From positions 12,410,152 to 12,474,151 of the forward strand of contig OY783218.1 in assembly GCA_963678705.1 (NCBI GenBank): 64,000 bases of DNA, given 5' to 3'. This document shows positions 13,030-26,200 of this stretch, in pieces (within the stretch, counting starts at the first letter, position 1; each line of letters starts with the position of its first letter). The translations under genes and the position numbers were made by a program. The notes under the pieces are model-generated. The model searched no databases. It was given only the letters and a program-made list of their open reading frames with translations, and was not told where the DNA came from. Source of the stretch: Panorpa germanica (lineage: Eukaryota > Arthropoda > Insecta > Mecoptera > Panorpidae).

Positions 13030-13500
13030 CTTAATTACATTTTTATTGCTGCTACTCTCCCTCCTGTTTCTACTCTGCTTTTCCTTCTCTTTCCTCGCTC
13101 CTTCTCTCTATGTCGGCCATCCACCGTTTCTCTTCACTCTTTAATAACAGTACAATCCTGCTTTCATTTTTTACTCTTTTCTCACATGAATACTTAATGT
13201 GCTCCAGCGTTTCTGACACACTGCACATCTTTTTCTTTCTATTTTCCCTGTAACTGCTGCCTTTCTCATCGTTTCTTAATCTAAGTCTCTTTCTCGTATG
13301 TATTCCGCTATCTCTCCCTCCCAAATCCTCTTGCATCTTTCCTGCTGCTGTATCTTTCTGTCTCTGCTCCTCTTCCACACTTGTGCATTCTTCTATCTGC
13401 CTCTTCTGTCGTCATTCCGGTCCTTTCAAAGTATTTCTTCCTCCTTTTTGTTTCTTTTTTTTCACCCTCCTTTCTACTCTCCTCCTTTACTTTAGCTTTG
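13030..13500 (-). mobile_element. LINE ORF2 tail, degenerate, pyrimidine-rich on + strand
   Basis: The minus-strand translation includes CSVSETLEHIKYSCEK, then EEKRWMADIERRSEERE. The Cys/His motif followed by a charged WM-x-x-I tail is typical of one insect LINE group. The strong C+T bias on the + strand reflects this Arg/Lys/Glu-rich tail. Confidence 0.6.
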
Positions 13501-14899
13501 TTAAAATTACGTAGATCGGAGCACTAAGAGATCTTGAACTATAACTCCTTTTAGCAGGAAGAGTGGAAATAAATACTGAATTCGATTTGTAGAACAAAGC
13601 CTGAGAATCTAAAGCAAATATTCTACTAACAAGGAAATAAATACCACAAAGTGTGAAATAAACAAAAACAATAGAAACTACATAAATAAATCAATCTTAT
13701 CCACGTGCCTGTTTCGTTGTATTAGAATTAATTGCAGCTAATTGATAATCACTGAATAGAATGAACAATTAAATCTGTAATATCTGATCAGGCATTACCT
13801 TATAAGTGTTAAGCACGTGCTTTAATGAGAAAAACACAATCATTAGAATCACATCGGAGTTGTAACGCCCGCCCCCTCATAAGATAAATCAAAACAAACA
13901 ATACATTAAATGGAATAGCTGAGATCTGACCTTAGCAATCAAATAAATAAATTGAAAGACAATGGTTGATATTATACGAGTATATTGTCGTTGTATTTGT
14001 TTAAATAATGATTGAACTGACAAGTGACAAGTACATAGACAATATATTTACATATGTAACGAATTGATATACCGATGTTGCTCAAACTTTCGTTTTTATA
14101 ATTGCAATTTATGTATGTAAAGTTTTAATAAAACCATTGATCGAAAACGTCGATTTTGAGGAAGAGCGATTGTGATCTTTGGCAAATTGGGAAAAGAAAA
14201 ATGTATGGTGTAGTATGTGAAATACAAGCTACTTACAAGGTCTATTTTCTAAGTAACGCAGTGTGTGAGATTCACCTTAGTGTGGTATTAGCCTAGGTGA
14301 ATAAGATAAATGCTCCAATAGTTTGAGGACCATTTTGTTTTCAACTGAAATGTACCTGTCTTATAGAATAAAACAAAAAATAAAAACATAATGGCATTGA
14401 AAAATATTGCTATGTATCATTCCAGTGCAAAAAGTCATGGGCGACCGATTGTAGATATAAATAAATATGCAAATACGTACAGATGAGATCAGATTACAAA
14501 GAAGTTGTAGCAGATCTAATTATAAACACACAGTGACAGATTGACAGGTGTATTTCAATTAAATTGCATTTATTATTGATTTTTGTATAAACAATAAGTG
14601 AACAATGATTTAATGACAAGTTTCTTTGAAACATTTATACTCTTATTATATTTTAGAAGTGAAACTTCTTTCCAGGTTTCCAAAAGAAGTTACTTTTATT
14701 CTGATTTCAAAGTCCTATCGCAAAAGATATCGTACTTTGTTTCAAGTTAAGTAGGCGTAAGTGTTTAAATATTTTAAATTAAAATAATTTTGAAAAACAA
14801 AATTCTAGATTTTAAGTTATGTTCTAAAAATGATTTCTGTGTATAAATCATTTTAAAAATCAAATATATTTAGAAGAAACAAACGCTAAATTTTTAAAA
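13501..14899. other. Region upstream of the two membrane protein genes
   Basis: AT-rich; the promoter of the first gene should lie here, but no TATA or initiator element could be placed with confidence. Confidence 0.45.
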
Positions 14900-15541
14900 A
14901 TGGATTTGATTTTTGATAAATTAAGGAAATGCAGTATAATAATGTTAGAATGTTTGTTAGACAGCTCACTGGATGACTTAAGATTGCTGCGGTTGGCGTC
15001 AGGAGCTGTAATCATCACTGGGACTCTAACAGGAATTTTGCTGATATTAAGAAGACACTATAAATACAAAATTCCTCGAGATGACGATGATGATTCGTTC
15101 AGTACCGAGCATAGATGGTATAACGCCGTGTATCTCGGTGAGGGTGAGGGAGATGGCGATAATTTAGATATTAGTGATAACTCAATCACTTCAACAGGAT
15201 GTATTGAGTTAGAGGGAGAGAACGATATAACAAATATTCTCTATCCAACAACAATATCAAGATCATCATTTAGAATATCTTCACCAGATTTGTGTGTCAG
15301 AAATACACAAGAAAGTAATAATAAAAATCGACGATCATTTGTGGACCAGAGACATAGAACACAAACGAATAGCACCTCTTCGGCTACAGCAATATTATTG
15401 CCTAGGAGTTCCAGGTCTAGTAGCACAACATCAGAATCTTATTCAAGTACCTTTTCAACATCAGCTTCAAGTTCCAATTCAAGTTTGTTGACAACAGGAA
15501 AAGAAATTCACTTATCTGAATGTTTTAATTTATGGGAATAA
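14900..15541 (+). CDS. Unrecognised single-pass membrane protein, 213 aa, acidic/Ser-rich tail
   Basis: I do not recognise the family. The ORF starts with an A-rich ATG context (aaaaatgg) and ends in three successive stops, with a canonical AATAAA 115 bp later (15656-15661). One hydrophobic segment (about residues 33-50, SGAVIITGTLTGILLIL) is followed by a basic stretch RRHYKYK, which predicts a short outside N-terminus and a cytoplasmic tail. The tail begins acidic (DDDDD, then GEGEGDGD) and ends very rich in Ser/Thr (roughly residues 170-200). It lies 600 bp upstream of another one-TM gene in the same direction with the same plan, suggesting a related pair, although the sequences show no clear identity. 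Base composition is higher in GC than the flanks. It could be a fast-evolving, tissue-restricted gene; that is inference. Confidence 0.6.
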   Translation: MDLIFDKLRKCSIIMLECLLDSSLDDLRLLRLASGAVIITGTLTGILLILRRHYKYKIPRDDDDDSFSTEHRWYNAVYLGEGEGDGDNLDISDNSITSTGCIELEGENDITNILYPTTISRSSFRISSPDLCVRNTQESNNKNRRSFVDQRHRTQTNSTSSATAILLPRSSRSSSTTSESYSSTFSTSASSSNSSLLTTGKEIHLSECFNLWE

Positions 15542-15655
15542 TGATAAATTTGTTATATTGCATTTTTTATATTTATATATGATTTATATAATTTAACGGC
15601 ATATTTTTGAAATGTTTGAAAGTTGTACCTTACGCAAAAAATATTGTTAGAAAAA

Positions 15656-15661
15656 AATAAA
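15656..15661 (+). promoter_or_regulatory. Poly(A) signal of the 213-aa membrane protein gene
   Basis: This is an AATAAA hexamer 115 bp after the stop codon, the first canonical one downstream of the ORF. Confidence 0.5.
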
Positions 15662-16139
15662 AATATGTCTGAATATGAAATATATTCCCTTTGTTTTAGT
15701 GCAACCCAGGTTGTTAGGTAACCGCAAGCTAATTTAAGTGTTGCATTGCTTTGTATAAATGTATATATCGCTATTTTATATATAACCAAAAATTAGAATA
15801 AAAACAGCTTGTCAATTAGTTGTAATTGTGTTGCGAAAGTGGTAGCCAAAATTAAAAAGAGTGAAGGATGCTATTGTTTCCTGCCAAAATCTAAAGTAAA
15901 CATGAAACAAGTGAGTAAATCCAGGAACTAGTAAATTATATAGGAGTTTCTGAGCATGGAAATTTGTTTTTTAAAACAAAATGTGTAAATAATGAAATTT
16001 AGCGTAATTTATTTAAACAAAAAATGAATTTAAAAAAATTAAATTACTAATTCTCTATAGACATCACGACTTCACGATTAGAAAGGATTAGGGTGGATTA
16101 GAATATAAAATTGTAAGTGTTATATAAAGCTGTGCAAAG

Positions 16140-17596
16140 ATGTTCAACCTGAAAAATGAATCAGAAATCCTAGGCAGATATGGCAACAACCTGTTGCTCA
16201 TTCAATTTATACTGAGTCTAGCAATATTTCTGGGCTCCTTGTTGTATTTCATTTATGTCTACTACAAAAAGGAGGAGGTCCGTCCACATTCTCAACAGGA
16301 AGACAAAACCAAGGTATCGGATGAAGATATCAATGCCCCGAACCCGGAACAACAAGATATGTCTACCAACAAATTAATGGATGTAATTGACACTATTATG
16401 GAAAATATAATGGAGCATGATATGAAGGAAATTCAGGAAATGCAACTGGATATCCTAAATGATAACGTTAAAAATCCAATTTACAATAATTTAAGTACGG
16501 AAAGTGAAAAGGCTGCCCAAAATATGGAAAATATTTTAAATGCTTTGTTAGACGAAGGGGAAAGTAACAATCAAATTATCGATAAGAAAATGAACGAATT
16601 GAATGATTTGTATATTGAGAAGGACAATAATTATGACAATTGTATTGAGAAAGTCGAAGTCCAAGCGTCTATCAGTAGCATAGACTTTGACTACTATCCC
16701 GACATGGAAATTATCACAAATTGTCCAACGAAATCGGATTTAAATGCTGCTCCAATTATTAACAACTGTAACATTAACACGTCTTCTTATTCCGAGTCTA
16801 CGATAGCTCGGACGAAACACATAGCGATGAACAACGGGGGCTCGAAGGTCTCGTTGGTTGCGTCCAAAATTGACTGCTCCAATGGTAAGATATTAAAATG
16901 CTCTCCTTTCATTTGTTTTCCTTAAAAGTATTAAATTCCTAAATCATTAACAAATAAACTGTAATAAATGATTAAACCCGGATCAATACAAGAACACTTT
17001 CAGTCTTGATCCTCAATTTTATCCCTAGACCAAAACTAGAAGTATTTAGAGTCAATTATTGCAGTTTGTTTAGATATTTGTAAGATATAACAGTTGCAAG
17101 GAATCGGAATATTAAAAACCTAAGTACGTCTTCTAATCATATTTCCAGCCGAAATTCAACAAAAAGAGAAAGAAGAATAATATATAATAAGAAGAATGTC
17201 ATAACATGCAACCACAGCTTACCTTCTGATCATCTGACCATATTATAAAATATAAAAATATAGGTAAAAATAATGAAAACAAAATAAAAAGTTTCAGGAG
17301 ATGTAAGTAACTCATCAAAGAAATCGATGCGTCGATCTGCAAATACAGCAACCACGATTGAGAATAAAAAACCATTTGTGACATATTGCAGTCCACATTC
17401 AACATTTCCACCACTGGAAAGTTTAAGAAAAGTACCAACAAATAAATATCTTTCAAGATCATGTGCGCAAAGAACAGAGATAACAACTACGTCTAGTGCC
17501 TATTCCAGTGGATATGCTCGGAAACAAATGAAGACAAGCAATGACATGAGTGTCACTAGAAAGAAAGTTGGCGCGAACAAATGGAATTCAAACTGA
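16140..17596 (+). CDS. Unrecognised single-pass membrane protein, two exons, about 347 aa
   Basis: I do not recognise the family. Exon 1 is 16140-16884 and exon 2 is 17298-17596; the intron (413 bp) is GT-AG, phase 1, and the joined frame stays open to the stop at 17594-17596. A hydrophobic helix (about residues 18-42, NLLLIQFILSLAIFLGSLLY) is followed by YYKKEE, so the long C-terminal part is probably cytoplasmic. Residues about 60-170 are acidic and rich in Met, Asn, Asp and Glu, with a possible coiled coil (DVIDTIMENIMEHDMKEIQEM). The exon 2 part is basic and Ser/Thr-rich (KKSMRRSANTATTI, then TTTSSAYSSGYARKQMK). Two AATAAA signals follow the stop. If the donor is not used, exon 1 reads through to a stop at 16925, giving 261 aa. 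It may be functionally tied to the upstream one-TM gene. Confidence 0.68.
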
Positions 17597-17646
17597 ATTG
17601 TATTTGAAACTTATTATGAAATGTGAGGTATTACAAGTATGCTACA

Positions 17647-17674
17647 AATAAAGTAAAATGTTGAAAAAAATAAA
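17647..17674 (+). promoter_or_regulatory. Pair of poly(A) signals of the 347-aa membrane protein gene
   Basis: AATAAA occurs at 17647-17652 and again at 17669-17674, 51 and 73 bp after the predicted stop. This supports the exon 2 end chosen. Confidence 0.5.
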
Positions 17675-17749
17675 CCCATTCAACAGGTTTTTTTCAATTG
17701 TCCTACTTATTCTTCTATATTAATTTCAGCTGATTCTTTAATTAAATTT

Positions 17750-17934
17750 AACTTACATAGGCTACACTTAATACTATTACAAATTCCAGAGCTTTTGATC
17801 CATCTCTTTCTGTCTTCTACTCCTCACTGTTTTAGCAATGTTCCATCTCTACCTTTTGGCACTTATTTACAGTCTCTTACTTTCCTTCTACTAGTATCTG
17901 CTACCTTTTCCTTTCAATTCTTCTTTTACATGTA
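17750..17934 (-). mobile_element. LINE tail fragment split by the 774-bp MITE-family element
   Basis: The minus strand is purine-rich and includes DRKRWIKS, like the WM tails at 10 and 13 kb. Similar purine-rich sequence resumes at 18711-18830 beyond the inserted element. Confidence 0.4.
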
Positions 17935-18708
17935 GTGACGTTCGAGTCACTCGTACAATTCAATTCTAACGCTTTCCAAGTTCGAAGCAACAACACAGAA
18001 ACCAATTTTAGTTCAAATTTATTCCCTACCTGTCAAAATTTTGTGAAATAAAATCTGATATATGTAGTCTTAGCAAGTTCGTTAATAGTTCAAAAGTGGT
18101 ACACAAAAGTCGCTTTTAGTTCAAATTGATTCTCTACCTGTCACAGATTTTGTGTTAGTTGTTAGAATTTTTTTATAATAATATTCTTTCTTTTTCCAAC
18201 ATCATTCATTAAGTAGCTGTAGTTTCTTTCACACTAGGATATATTTTTTTTGTGGTTTTAGTGAGGTTTTAAACCTAACGCAGACCTGCCGATCGTGGAT
18301 TTTTGAATCACTAAAACAATGTAAAAAACTAATATAACGAGTATTGTTGAAGATGAATAATATTCATTAAAAAAATCACGATCCGTACTAAAGATTACAT
18401 CTATTTATTTCTTCATTTAAATATTTATATTTTGCAGACTTTAAAAAGTAGAATTCCATTAAGTTTTATACCCCTGCCATCCCTGACGAAGACAACAGGC
18501 CTTCAACTGTGTCAAGTTTATAACTCCGGTCATAAATCATAAGCCGACTCCGCTTTTAATTCAGCAGTGAACCGTCGTTGCAATGTCTGTAACTCATAAA
18601 AAGGGCCTTTCCTATGAACGACTCAATAGAAAACGAACACGTTCCAGACAAGAAACTCATGATATGTAATAGAAATTAAGTAGAATTTACTCCAAAATGT
18701 TTACTGGG
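17935..18708 (-). mobile_element. CCCAGTAAACA-family element, long (about 774 bp) form, nested in LINE remains
   Basis: On the minus strand it starts like the 375-bp form (tip TTTACTGGGTA at 18701-18710, then the shared block through the AACCGTCGTTGCAATGTCTG region). It ends with the shared ...GAGTGACTCGAAC block but lacks the last about 35 bp of the other tip. About 400 bp in the middle is absent from the 375-bp form, which therefore looks like an internal deletion derivative. No transposase ORF is visible. Confidence 0.78.
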
Positions 18709-18839
18709 TAGTTATCTCTCTTTCCCAAACAATCTTGTTACATTTGTCTTATCCCTTCCTGCTGCTGCGGTACCTCTTCTAACGCCATTCCTTTTTTTTC
18801 TTAGTACGTAATATTATCCTTCTCTTTAATCGAAGATAT

Positions 18840-19102
18840 TTTGGCAGAACTCTCTGGAGAATTTCTATATTGAAGTCCATAAGACCAGATCGATTTCAGG
18901 ACGCATTTGTAAAGTAGAGAAAGTTGTGTATTGTTTTCCTAAATCTATTTCCAATACTTTTCGTTAAGTGAATATATTTTCTTATTGTAAATAACGTGAT
19001 ATTTTTTAGCGATGTAGATACCAGTATATTCTGAACGTGTTGTTGACCATCACTTCGGTTGGTGCTTACCACATTCTGAGCTACGGACCAGTGTTTGTGC
19101 AT
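18840..19102 (-). mobile_element. Jockey-like LINE fragment (end of reverse transcriptase)
   Basis: On the minus strand one frame reads QLSLLYKCVLKSIWSYGLQ, the same region as ENKLLLYKSILKPVWAYGIQLWG in the 35.3-kb fragment, with frameshifts on both sides. Confidence 0.65.
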
Positions 19103-21419
19103 TTGCCCTATGGCGATTGTAATTGATCTCTGCGATCTATTTGATAAGGCTTACCTGAACTGTTAACTGAACGTTATTTAGTGTTGTTTACAATCAACTA
19201 AGAACCAATCCCAATTTAGATATAAAGTTATAAGTAAATTATAGAATGAACACTATTAACTACGCACTTATTTTACTAAAGCTTCTTATCTGATTGCAGT
19301 AGAACTTCGATAAGTAAATAAATCAATAAAAGGGTTAGCTGTAGGATTTCCTAACTAAATAATGTAACAATATTAGCAGAGATAAGGAATTACGTTCTAT
19401 AAATTAATAAAATGTATATAGTATTTAAAACTTTAAAATATAAATCAAATATCTTCACAAGTAATATTAAAATATTATATTATTAGTGGTGTTGTGATTA
19501 GCGAGTAGCTACTTTATGATTAACGGAAGTGCATGTTTCATTAATAGTTTTGCTCACTGGAGAATCCTTAAACGAAAACTAAAACGTAGATGAGAATAGT
19601 ACAAGAGTTTTCTGAACGCAAATACTTGTTGCTATTCTATAGTTAATCTAATAACTTTTATGATTGTATTATACAAGTACACGTAGTACATATTAAACTT
19701 TTTTAATCTGCGTACTGACACTAATACTCTGACAAATATATATGATACTCCAAAATACCGCGGGCATTATTTATAAATAAAATATTATAAATATACTACG
19801 AGTGTCATTTTATGAAAGTTGTATATATTTACACCTTGAGGTATCGATTCGTACCTCAATGTTGTTACTATACTCGTTACTATATCTGTGTATTATCGTG
19901 TGATTTTATTACACAGTTATAAGTAATTAAAAACTAATATTACTGTAGATTTATCAGCCCCGGATCTAGGTTTTTTTCAAGAATGGACAAAAACGTAAAA
20001 TTGCAACTCTTTTTAATGATTCTCGCTAATAATTTTAGTTATTTTAGATGTTTATTTATTAAATACAATAATCTCTTAATTAAATCACAAGTTTTAATAA
20101 TTATTGCATTTCTTTTTAGTTTATTGAATAAAAACGAATTTGTTGTATAAATCTCGTTAATAATTAAACACTCTATGTTAGTATGCTTCATTTAAAACTT
20201 GAATTCACATCCCCATTTGATATTTGGACACAGTTGATATTTGAAGTCGACAGAACTCACTGTGCATAATGTTAAATTATTATAAAATTAGATATCTTAC
20301 TTTAACTATCGTAATTATTATAATGTGTGAGTAAATTACTAAAATAAAAGTCTTTGATTTCAGAAGCAACACATAAGTTTGATTAAAAATTTACAATTTC
20401 TAAAATGTCTTATAGTTATGAAATAAATAAATGTGAAATCTCTGCAAACGAATACACATGCTCATAAAATAAAAATGAACGACAAAATATAAAAGATAAA
20501 TGTACGCGTGTATAATTCTTTTTTATACAGTGTTTTGTCTTAAGTTATGTGGAAGCCTAAGGGCATGATAGTCCTTCGTTCCAGCTTGATTCCCGATCCC
20601 TGGAGCACCTGAATCACCTGAAGCACCTGAAACACCTGAAACTACAGTCTGAATACTTTTCTTGTAGCTAAGATACGAGTATACTCGAATACTTGTACTT
20701 GTCAGGCAATGTGGCTGATGCTGATCGCACAGACTTGAAATTGTTTGGTGTTCACCTTCTTAACAGTCGTATGCTAAGACCAGTATCACAGAAACAGCAC
20801 CACACCACGAAGCACAGGTGTGTTGTTACTTCATAAACCAATACATACATTCATCAGTATCATATAAATCAGAGGTTGGCAACCATGTCGCTGACCTGAA
20901 CTTATCCTATGTTAAAGTTAACTAGAGGCAGTCACACACTGATGACGTTTTTTGTCTTACAAAGATTAAAAACAATCATATTTATATACCTAAATGTTAT
21001 TAGGTCCAAACAATTAATTCATCATGTAAAATGTTTTACCATATTGGTTTAGTTGTGGCGCGGGAATGAGGGAGATGACCGTTCGCTAAGTGTGTCTGAC
21101 CGAATTATTCCCAAATAATTATTATTTTATATAACATAAACTATTTCTTCTACAATCTCAACTGTTGGATTGTTGGAAATAATCTAGGAATTGACACATT
21201 GTCGGTAGTGGCGGAAAATGTGTAAATCTGCCACAGCCCACGTGACTAACAAAAGATTGACGCAGTGATTAAACATTACGTTTGCAATTGTCTACTGTGG
21301 CCATATTCTTTTTTCCATGAAGAGATAAAAAAGCACCAATATGTAATTCATTAGTTCAATAAAAATTATTTAGAGTACTTGGTAGACAAAGATACTCCAA
21401 AGAATCAATTTATGTAAGA
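19103..21419. other. Intergenic
   Basis: No gene. CAGCCCCGGATCTAGG at about 19956 looks like a lone hAT tip with no partner found. Confidence 0.5.
20605..20640. repeat. 9-bp tandem repeat (RCACCTGAA x4)
   Basis: Four tandem units GCACCTGAA / TCACCTGAA / GCACCTGAA / ACACCTGAA. No reading frame of note crosses it. Confidence 0.85.
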
Positions 21420-21810
21420 ATTCAATCCAAAGATTTAAGTCCAAAATGCTTAGGATTGTCACGAATGCACCATGGTTTGTACCTAATCACATAATACATC
21501 GGGATCTGGATACACCCACAGTTAATGAAGAAATAGTGCTTAGAATCAAAGCCTACAAAGAGAGAATACTTGAACATCCAAACAATTTGGTCAGCTGTCT
21601 AATGTCCAATAATTCGGTAGTACGCAGACTAAAAAAGAAAGCACCTCAAGACCTACTAACCAACTAAACAGAATCTAGGATCTATTAAAATAGAGGGATG
21701 ACTCCATGGGTACATCCCGCGCAAGACACTTTATTTTGACATACCTATCACTTTGTCCTCTAAACAGGACAGATTGTAATAATCTTTAGTAATCAAATAA
21801 AAAAAAATAT
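21420..21810 (+). mobile_element. Jockey-like LINE 3' end (C-terminus, 3' UTR, A-rich tail)
   Basis: A 73-codon frame (21446-21667) reads LRIVTNAPWFVPNHIIHRDL then PTVNEEI, the conserved C-terminal motif of Jockey-clade LINEs. It stops normally and is followed by about 130 bp ending in AATAAAAAAAAAT. This is the signature of a 5'-truncated retrocopy. Confidence 0.85.
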
Positions 21811-22976
21811 ATGTAAGAATTAAAATCTATGTCTAGTAAAAAGGTTTTGAATCTCTGTTTTACAGCATCACTACCAAGACGTCTCATAGTCTCTCGAGAT
21901 GTTTGGACCAGCCGCAGTGGTACCAGCATCTTAGCATCTCAACATCCCAGCATCTTAGCATCCAGTGACCAGTACCATGCTGAACACTGGACGGACTACG
22001 ACGAATACGAAGTATATTATGGAATTACTCAAACTATCCCACAAACAATTAACGTCGCTAGGCAATTAACCTCGAACGAATACACAGCGAATACCGAATA
22101 CCGAACGTACACTCAATACTCAAATTTTTTCACTTTTTTTTATGAATTATTTTTTATTTATTTGTTTATCTTGTAACATGTTTTGAACTCTATCCTTATT
22201 TTCTAAAGACTGAACTAAAGGAATGTAAAATAATACACAGTATGGAAATTCTGTCCTAATGAGATAAAAAGAGACCCCACAAATCACCACAGTAAAATGC
22301 TATTTTCAAATGTACGCTAAAGTATTAAGGAGCTTGTGGACTACATTTATTTTCGAATCTTTTTATATGCTAATATATCTTCAGTTCGCTTTACCCTCTC
22401 CCCCTTCTTTCCACCCTCTGTTAACCTATGAAGAGTCTGTTGTTTAACAGAGATGATCGGAGCACGTCAAAGAATTGGTAACTTTTTTTAATTCTTTTTC
22501 CTTGATGGTAACAATAAAAAAAATGACAATTTTAATTATTAATATTAAACAATAATTGAGCAATTAAGGTCTTAAAGCGTCGTCTTCATACCGGTAAAAA
22601 GTTAAGGTAGTAAACAGAAACACATAAATTTTGTGGTAATACCCAAAAAAAGTAAAGATTCTCACTTAAATCACCCTGTACCATATCATTCAACATTCCG
22701 AATCGGCAGACATGCGGGCGAAACACCCAACCCGTTTATAAGAACATTTGATAAAGACTATTCCCAGATGATATTCTTTGGTGTTGGTATTACATAAAAT
22801 GTAAAGTTTGACTTAAGAAATTTTACAAATTAGGAAAATATAGCTTGTTGTTGACTCAATTACATCAGTGCGTGTGCAATGAAGAATTTTGTATTCGTGA
22901 TTAATTTCACAAATAATTTTATGCAAAAAAAAAAAACACATACCAAGGAATGAATATGATCTCTGTACATATCTAT
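21811..22976. other. Intergenic
   Basis: A 115-codon + frame (21829-22176) is built largely from short repeats (AGCATCTTAGCATC, GAATACCGAATACC) and looks non-genic. Confidence 0.5.
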
Positions 22977-23252
22977 TTAGACCGCACCATTGCACAATTT
23001 CTTCTCTATTAAGAAAATATATTCGGATTTTAGTTTTGTTAATAATTGAACTTCCAAAATCTCAAAGCACCCGGTCGACTCAAATTTATTGACCAAATTT
23101 TTAATAGCGGTCTTAGAAGGACGATTATGTAGACCCAAAATATCACGAATTTTGCGAAATGTAACTTTTACAAATCCAACATTTTCAAAGTAGATTTCCA
23201 TTATTTGAATGCGATTATCAAGCGAAATTGAATTCATTGTAACAATTGACAA
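22977..23252 (-). mobile_element. Tc1/mariner-superfamily transposase N-terminus (HTH), remnant
   Basis: The frame reads SLDNRIQIMEIYFENVGFVK then TFRKIRDILGLHNRPSKTAI, then KNLVNKFESTG. This is the helix-turn-helix start found in many insect Tc1/mariner-type transposases (NRPSxxxIxxxVxKFexTG). No catalytic part follows. The protein is 91 codons and ends without family sequence. Confidence 0.75.
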
Positions 23253-26200
23253 AGCATCTACTACTGATATGTCAAAAAACTAAATGTCAAAACTGTCATG
23301 TTGGTGTTACACTTGGTAAACCCTTTAGTTATGTTTAAAAATACTCCAAAAATATAAACTATATATTACTAAATGATTAGAGAGAAACAAGATATAAGAA
23401 AGTGTAATGGAAAGATAGAAGAAGATAAAAACTGATTAACAAAAAAATAATGAAAGAGTACTTAGATTATTCTTTAATAATTAATTATAATTTAAAATAT
23501 TTTCATGTACCATTATAAAAAATATGCGTGAGAATAGCCTTTTAGTTCCAAATCACATAATTGGCAATTTGATCACATCAGAAGTGGTTGTAGTATGCTT
23601 GTAGTATTGTAAATATATGGCTCAGCCCAATCCGCCATTTTGAATGTTTGGAGTTTGTTAGTAAAGCCCACCCAGTTTATTTATTATGCATACAACGTAT
23701 TTAAGACGCAGAATCGTTTCAGAATCTGTCTCCCATGCAGTGATTTTATCCGGGGTTTGATAACATTGCTGCATTGCAGTATTCCTCACAGCATCATGTT
23801 GGTACAGCTACAGCTCCTGTACTGGTCAGTGGTCATAACCTCGGGTTACGCTCTGGTCACTGCCATTCATATCTTAACGACATTAACAAGCCAACGAGGG
23901 TACTCTACTTGTAAAGTTTATATGTTCAACAGATTAATAACGCACTGCCACGCCCAAATGTAGAAGCCATTCCAAGATATATAGTTTTTCAATCTTAAAT
24001 TTGTAGTACTGTATATCTTCTATATTTTCATTTACTGAATAATTTTCTAAAAATGCCCATGTTTCTGAACCTGAAAGCTACTATCGTTGTGGGTACAATC
24101 CACTGCCGGCCGCCCTAAAATCTTCTACAGTCATAATCATAAACAATAGCAGATATTAACTCCAGAGTAATTCTTGGAAACGCGCTCCTAAGTGGTGGTG
24201 ATGTCATGACCCGTGGGAACCACTTTAAGATGCTGGACCACAGGTGTGCTAGTGTTATCGCGGGTGAATGTCTACGCCTGTGACAACTCAACCAGCTATG
24301 ACGATTGATAACGACCTTAAACTAAACGAAATCAATTAATGGATACTAGCTCCAATTTTCTGAGTTAGATTCCCATAAGATCTCAACGGATGTGGTTAGC
24401 GATTTAGCGGGAGATCTTTTCTTATCAAAGAGGTATAACTCGACATTTGCCAGACAAAGGCGCGCCTCGTCGATATATTGCTAAAGGTAGGGATAGCGAA
24501 CCTAGACACACGTAAGTTTTAAGAAAAGATCAAGTTAATTCGCGCATTGCAACTTGTCAAAATGTAATTCCAAGTTTCATGTTCTATTTCTTATATAAAA
24601 ATTGTGTTACAGTACAGTTAACTTACTACAAGCTAATTAAAGTGTCACATTGCGTTACATATTCTACCATAGTCCCATAAACTCATAGTTTTAGCCGCTT
24701 AATTTGAACCTTATAGAAATATAGTTAACCAGGTTCCAATTTTCGAAATGGATTGAAGATAATTGAGTAGCCAAATTTTTATTACATTTCAATAAAATAC
24801 ATAAAATTCTATTTACGTCTTAACGGTGTGTAGTTGTCGTTTCAGTCGACATGCGCTCATAAAAAGGTTTGCCTTCGCTGACCTATGCGTTATGCGTTGC
24901 TTTCTAAGCTAGTGTTTTAGCTGTGATTGTTGAGTGCTGTGCTGACCCCTACAGTCCTGATCACTTCCCCCAGCATCCCTTCCTCTCCTCATGTTTCACC
25001 TGAGTTGCCTCATTGCCCCCCAGAAGTGCGACGGCCCACCTATGAGATATAAAACAAAAGAAATGCCGCAAAGTATCCAACTAAGTAAAATTGTTTCTTT
25101 CAAATTTTTTTTATTCCTGTCAAAAATTTTACCGTCGTCAGTTATTTACTGCCAAAGATTATATTGTTTTACGGGTGTTTAGGGATAGGAGAGGATAGAG
25201 ATAGGAACGAACGACGAACGGGGGTGCATATCTACTAACCACCTCAATTTATTTCAACATCCGGTCGGATTTTATTTTTGTAAATGGATTCATTATTTTT
25301 AAGGTGAATTGTATTATTTTGTGGAATGTGAATTTCCACTAAGTTGCATTCCTTCATCTAAATTTTTTTTTGAATTAGTCGTTGACATTTACCGACATGT
25401 TCAAACTTGCTGATGATTTGTTTTGGAGTTTAGGCAGTAGCACTGGGTATACTTGTTGTTTTATGATCTGAGTGTTTCTGCTGTTTGCCTGAGGACAAAG
25501 TAGAGCCAATAACAATGGGGTTATGCCAGCAGCAAGAGGTGCGGTCGTCCTTCGCTCAACACATGCATAAATCAAATGATACATAGATTAGATTCGTTGG
25601 TATATAATAATATAATATATTATTATTCTCGCATATTAATGCCTGTAGGCGAGGGTTGCCAACCGTTCAGATCACTGGCTTCCTATCACTTAACAACGTT
25701 GCTTAATATTTCATCTAGATGTACATATACAAAAACTCGTGTACCAGAGTCTTACTTTTCGATTAAAGTCGATTTTTGGCAGATATCTCGTTTCCTATGC
25801 TCTAAATGAAACTTAGACTTATTAGTAAAGTTGTAGACCATAAAAATCTCTACAAATTTGATATTATGCATTTTTTCATGTGATGAAGCGTTCCCGATAT
25901 ATAGCGCTGAGAGTGGGAGGCCATTTCACATGTTAAAATTTAAAACTATGAACTTTTATATTTTAGAATAGAATCTTTACTTAAAATATAACATGTTTCT
26001 TATACCAAAAAGTTGGCAACCCAATAAGAAGCTAGTCTATTTATTATAAATATTATTTTTTTATAAAATGCCGTATATATTTTCGCTGTGTTTGTATTTT
26101 GATTTCTTATTTATGGTTATTATTTTCGGTTCCGTTTGTTGGTTTTAGGTAACACCAAATCATGGAATCATCGAATCATCAAGTTTCATGAACCACGGAC

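Noticed and set aside
23640-23963. 107-codon + strand frame with a hydrophobic segment
   Set aside because: No family resemblance and the hydrophobic run is not signal-like in position. It may be chance in a GC-richer block.
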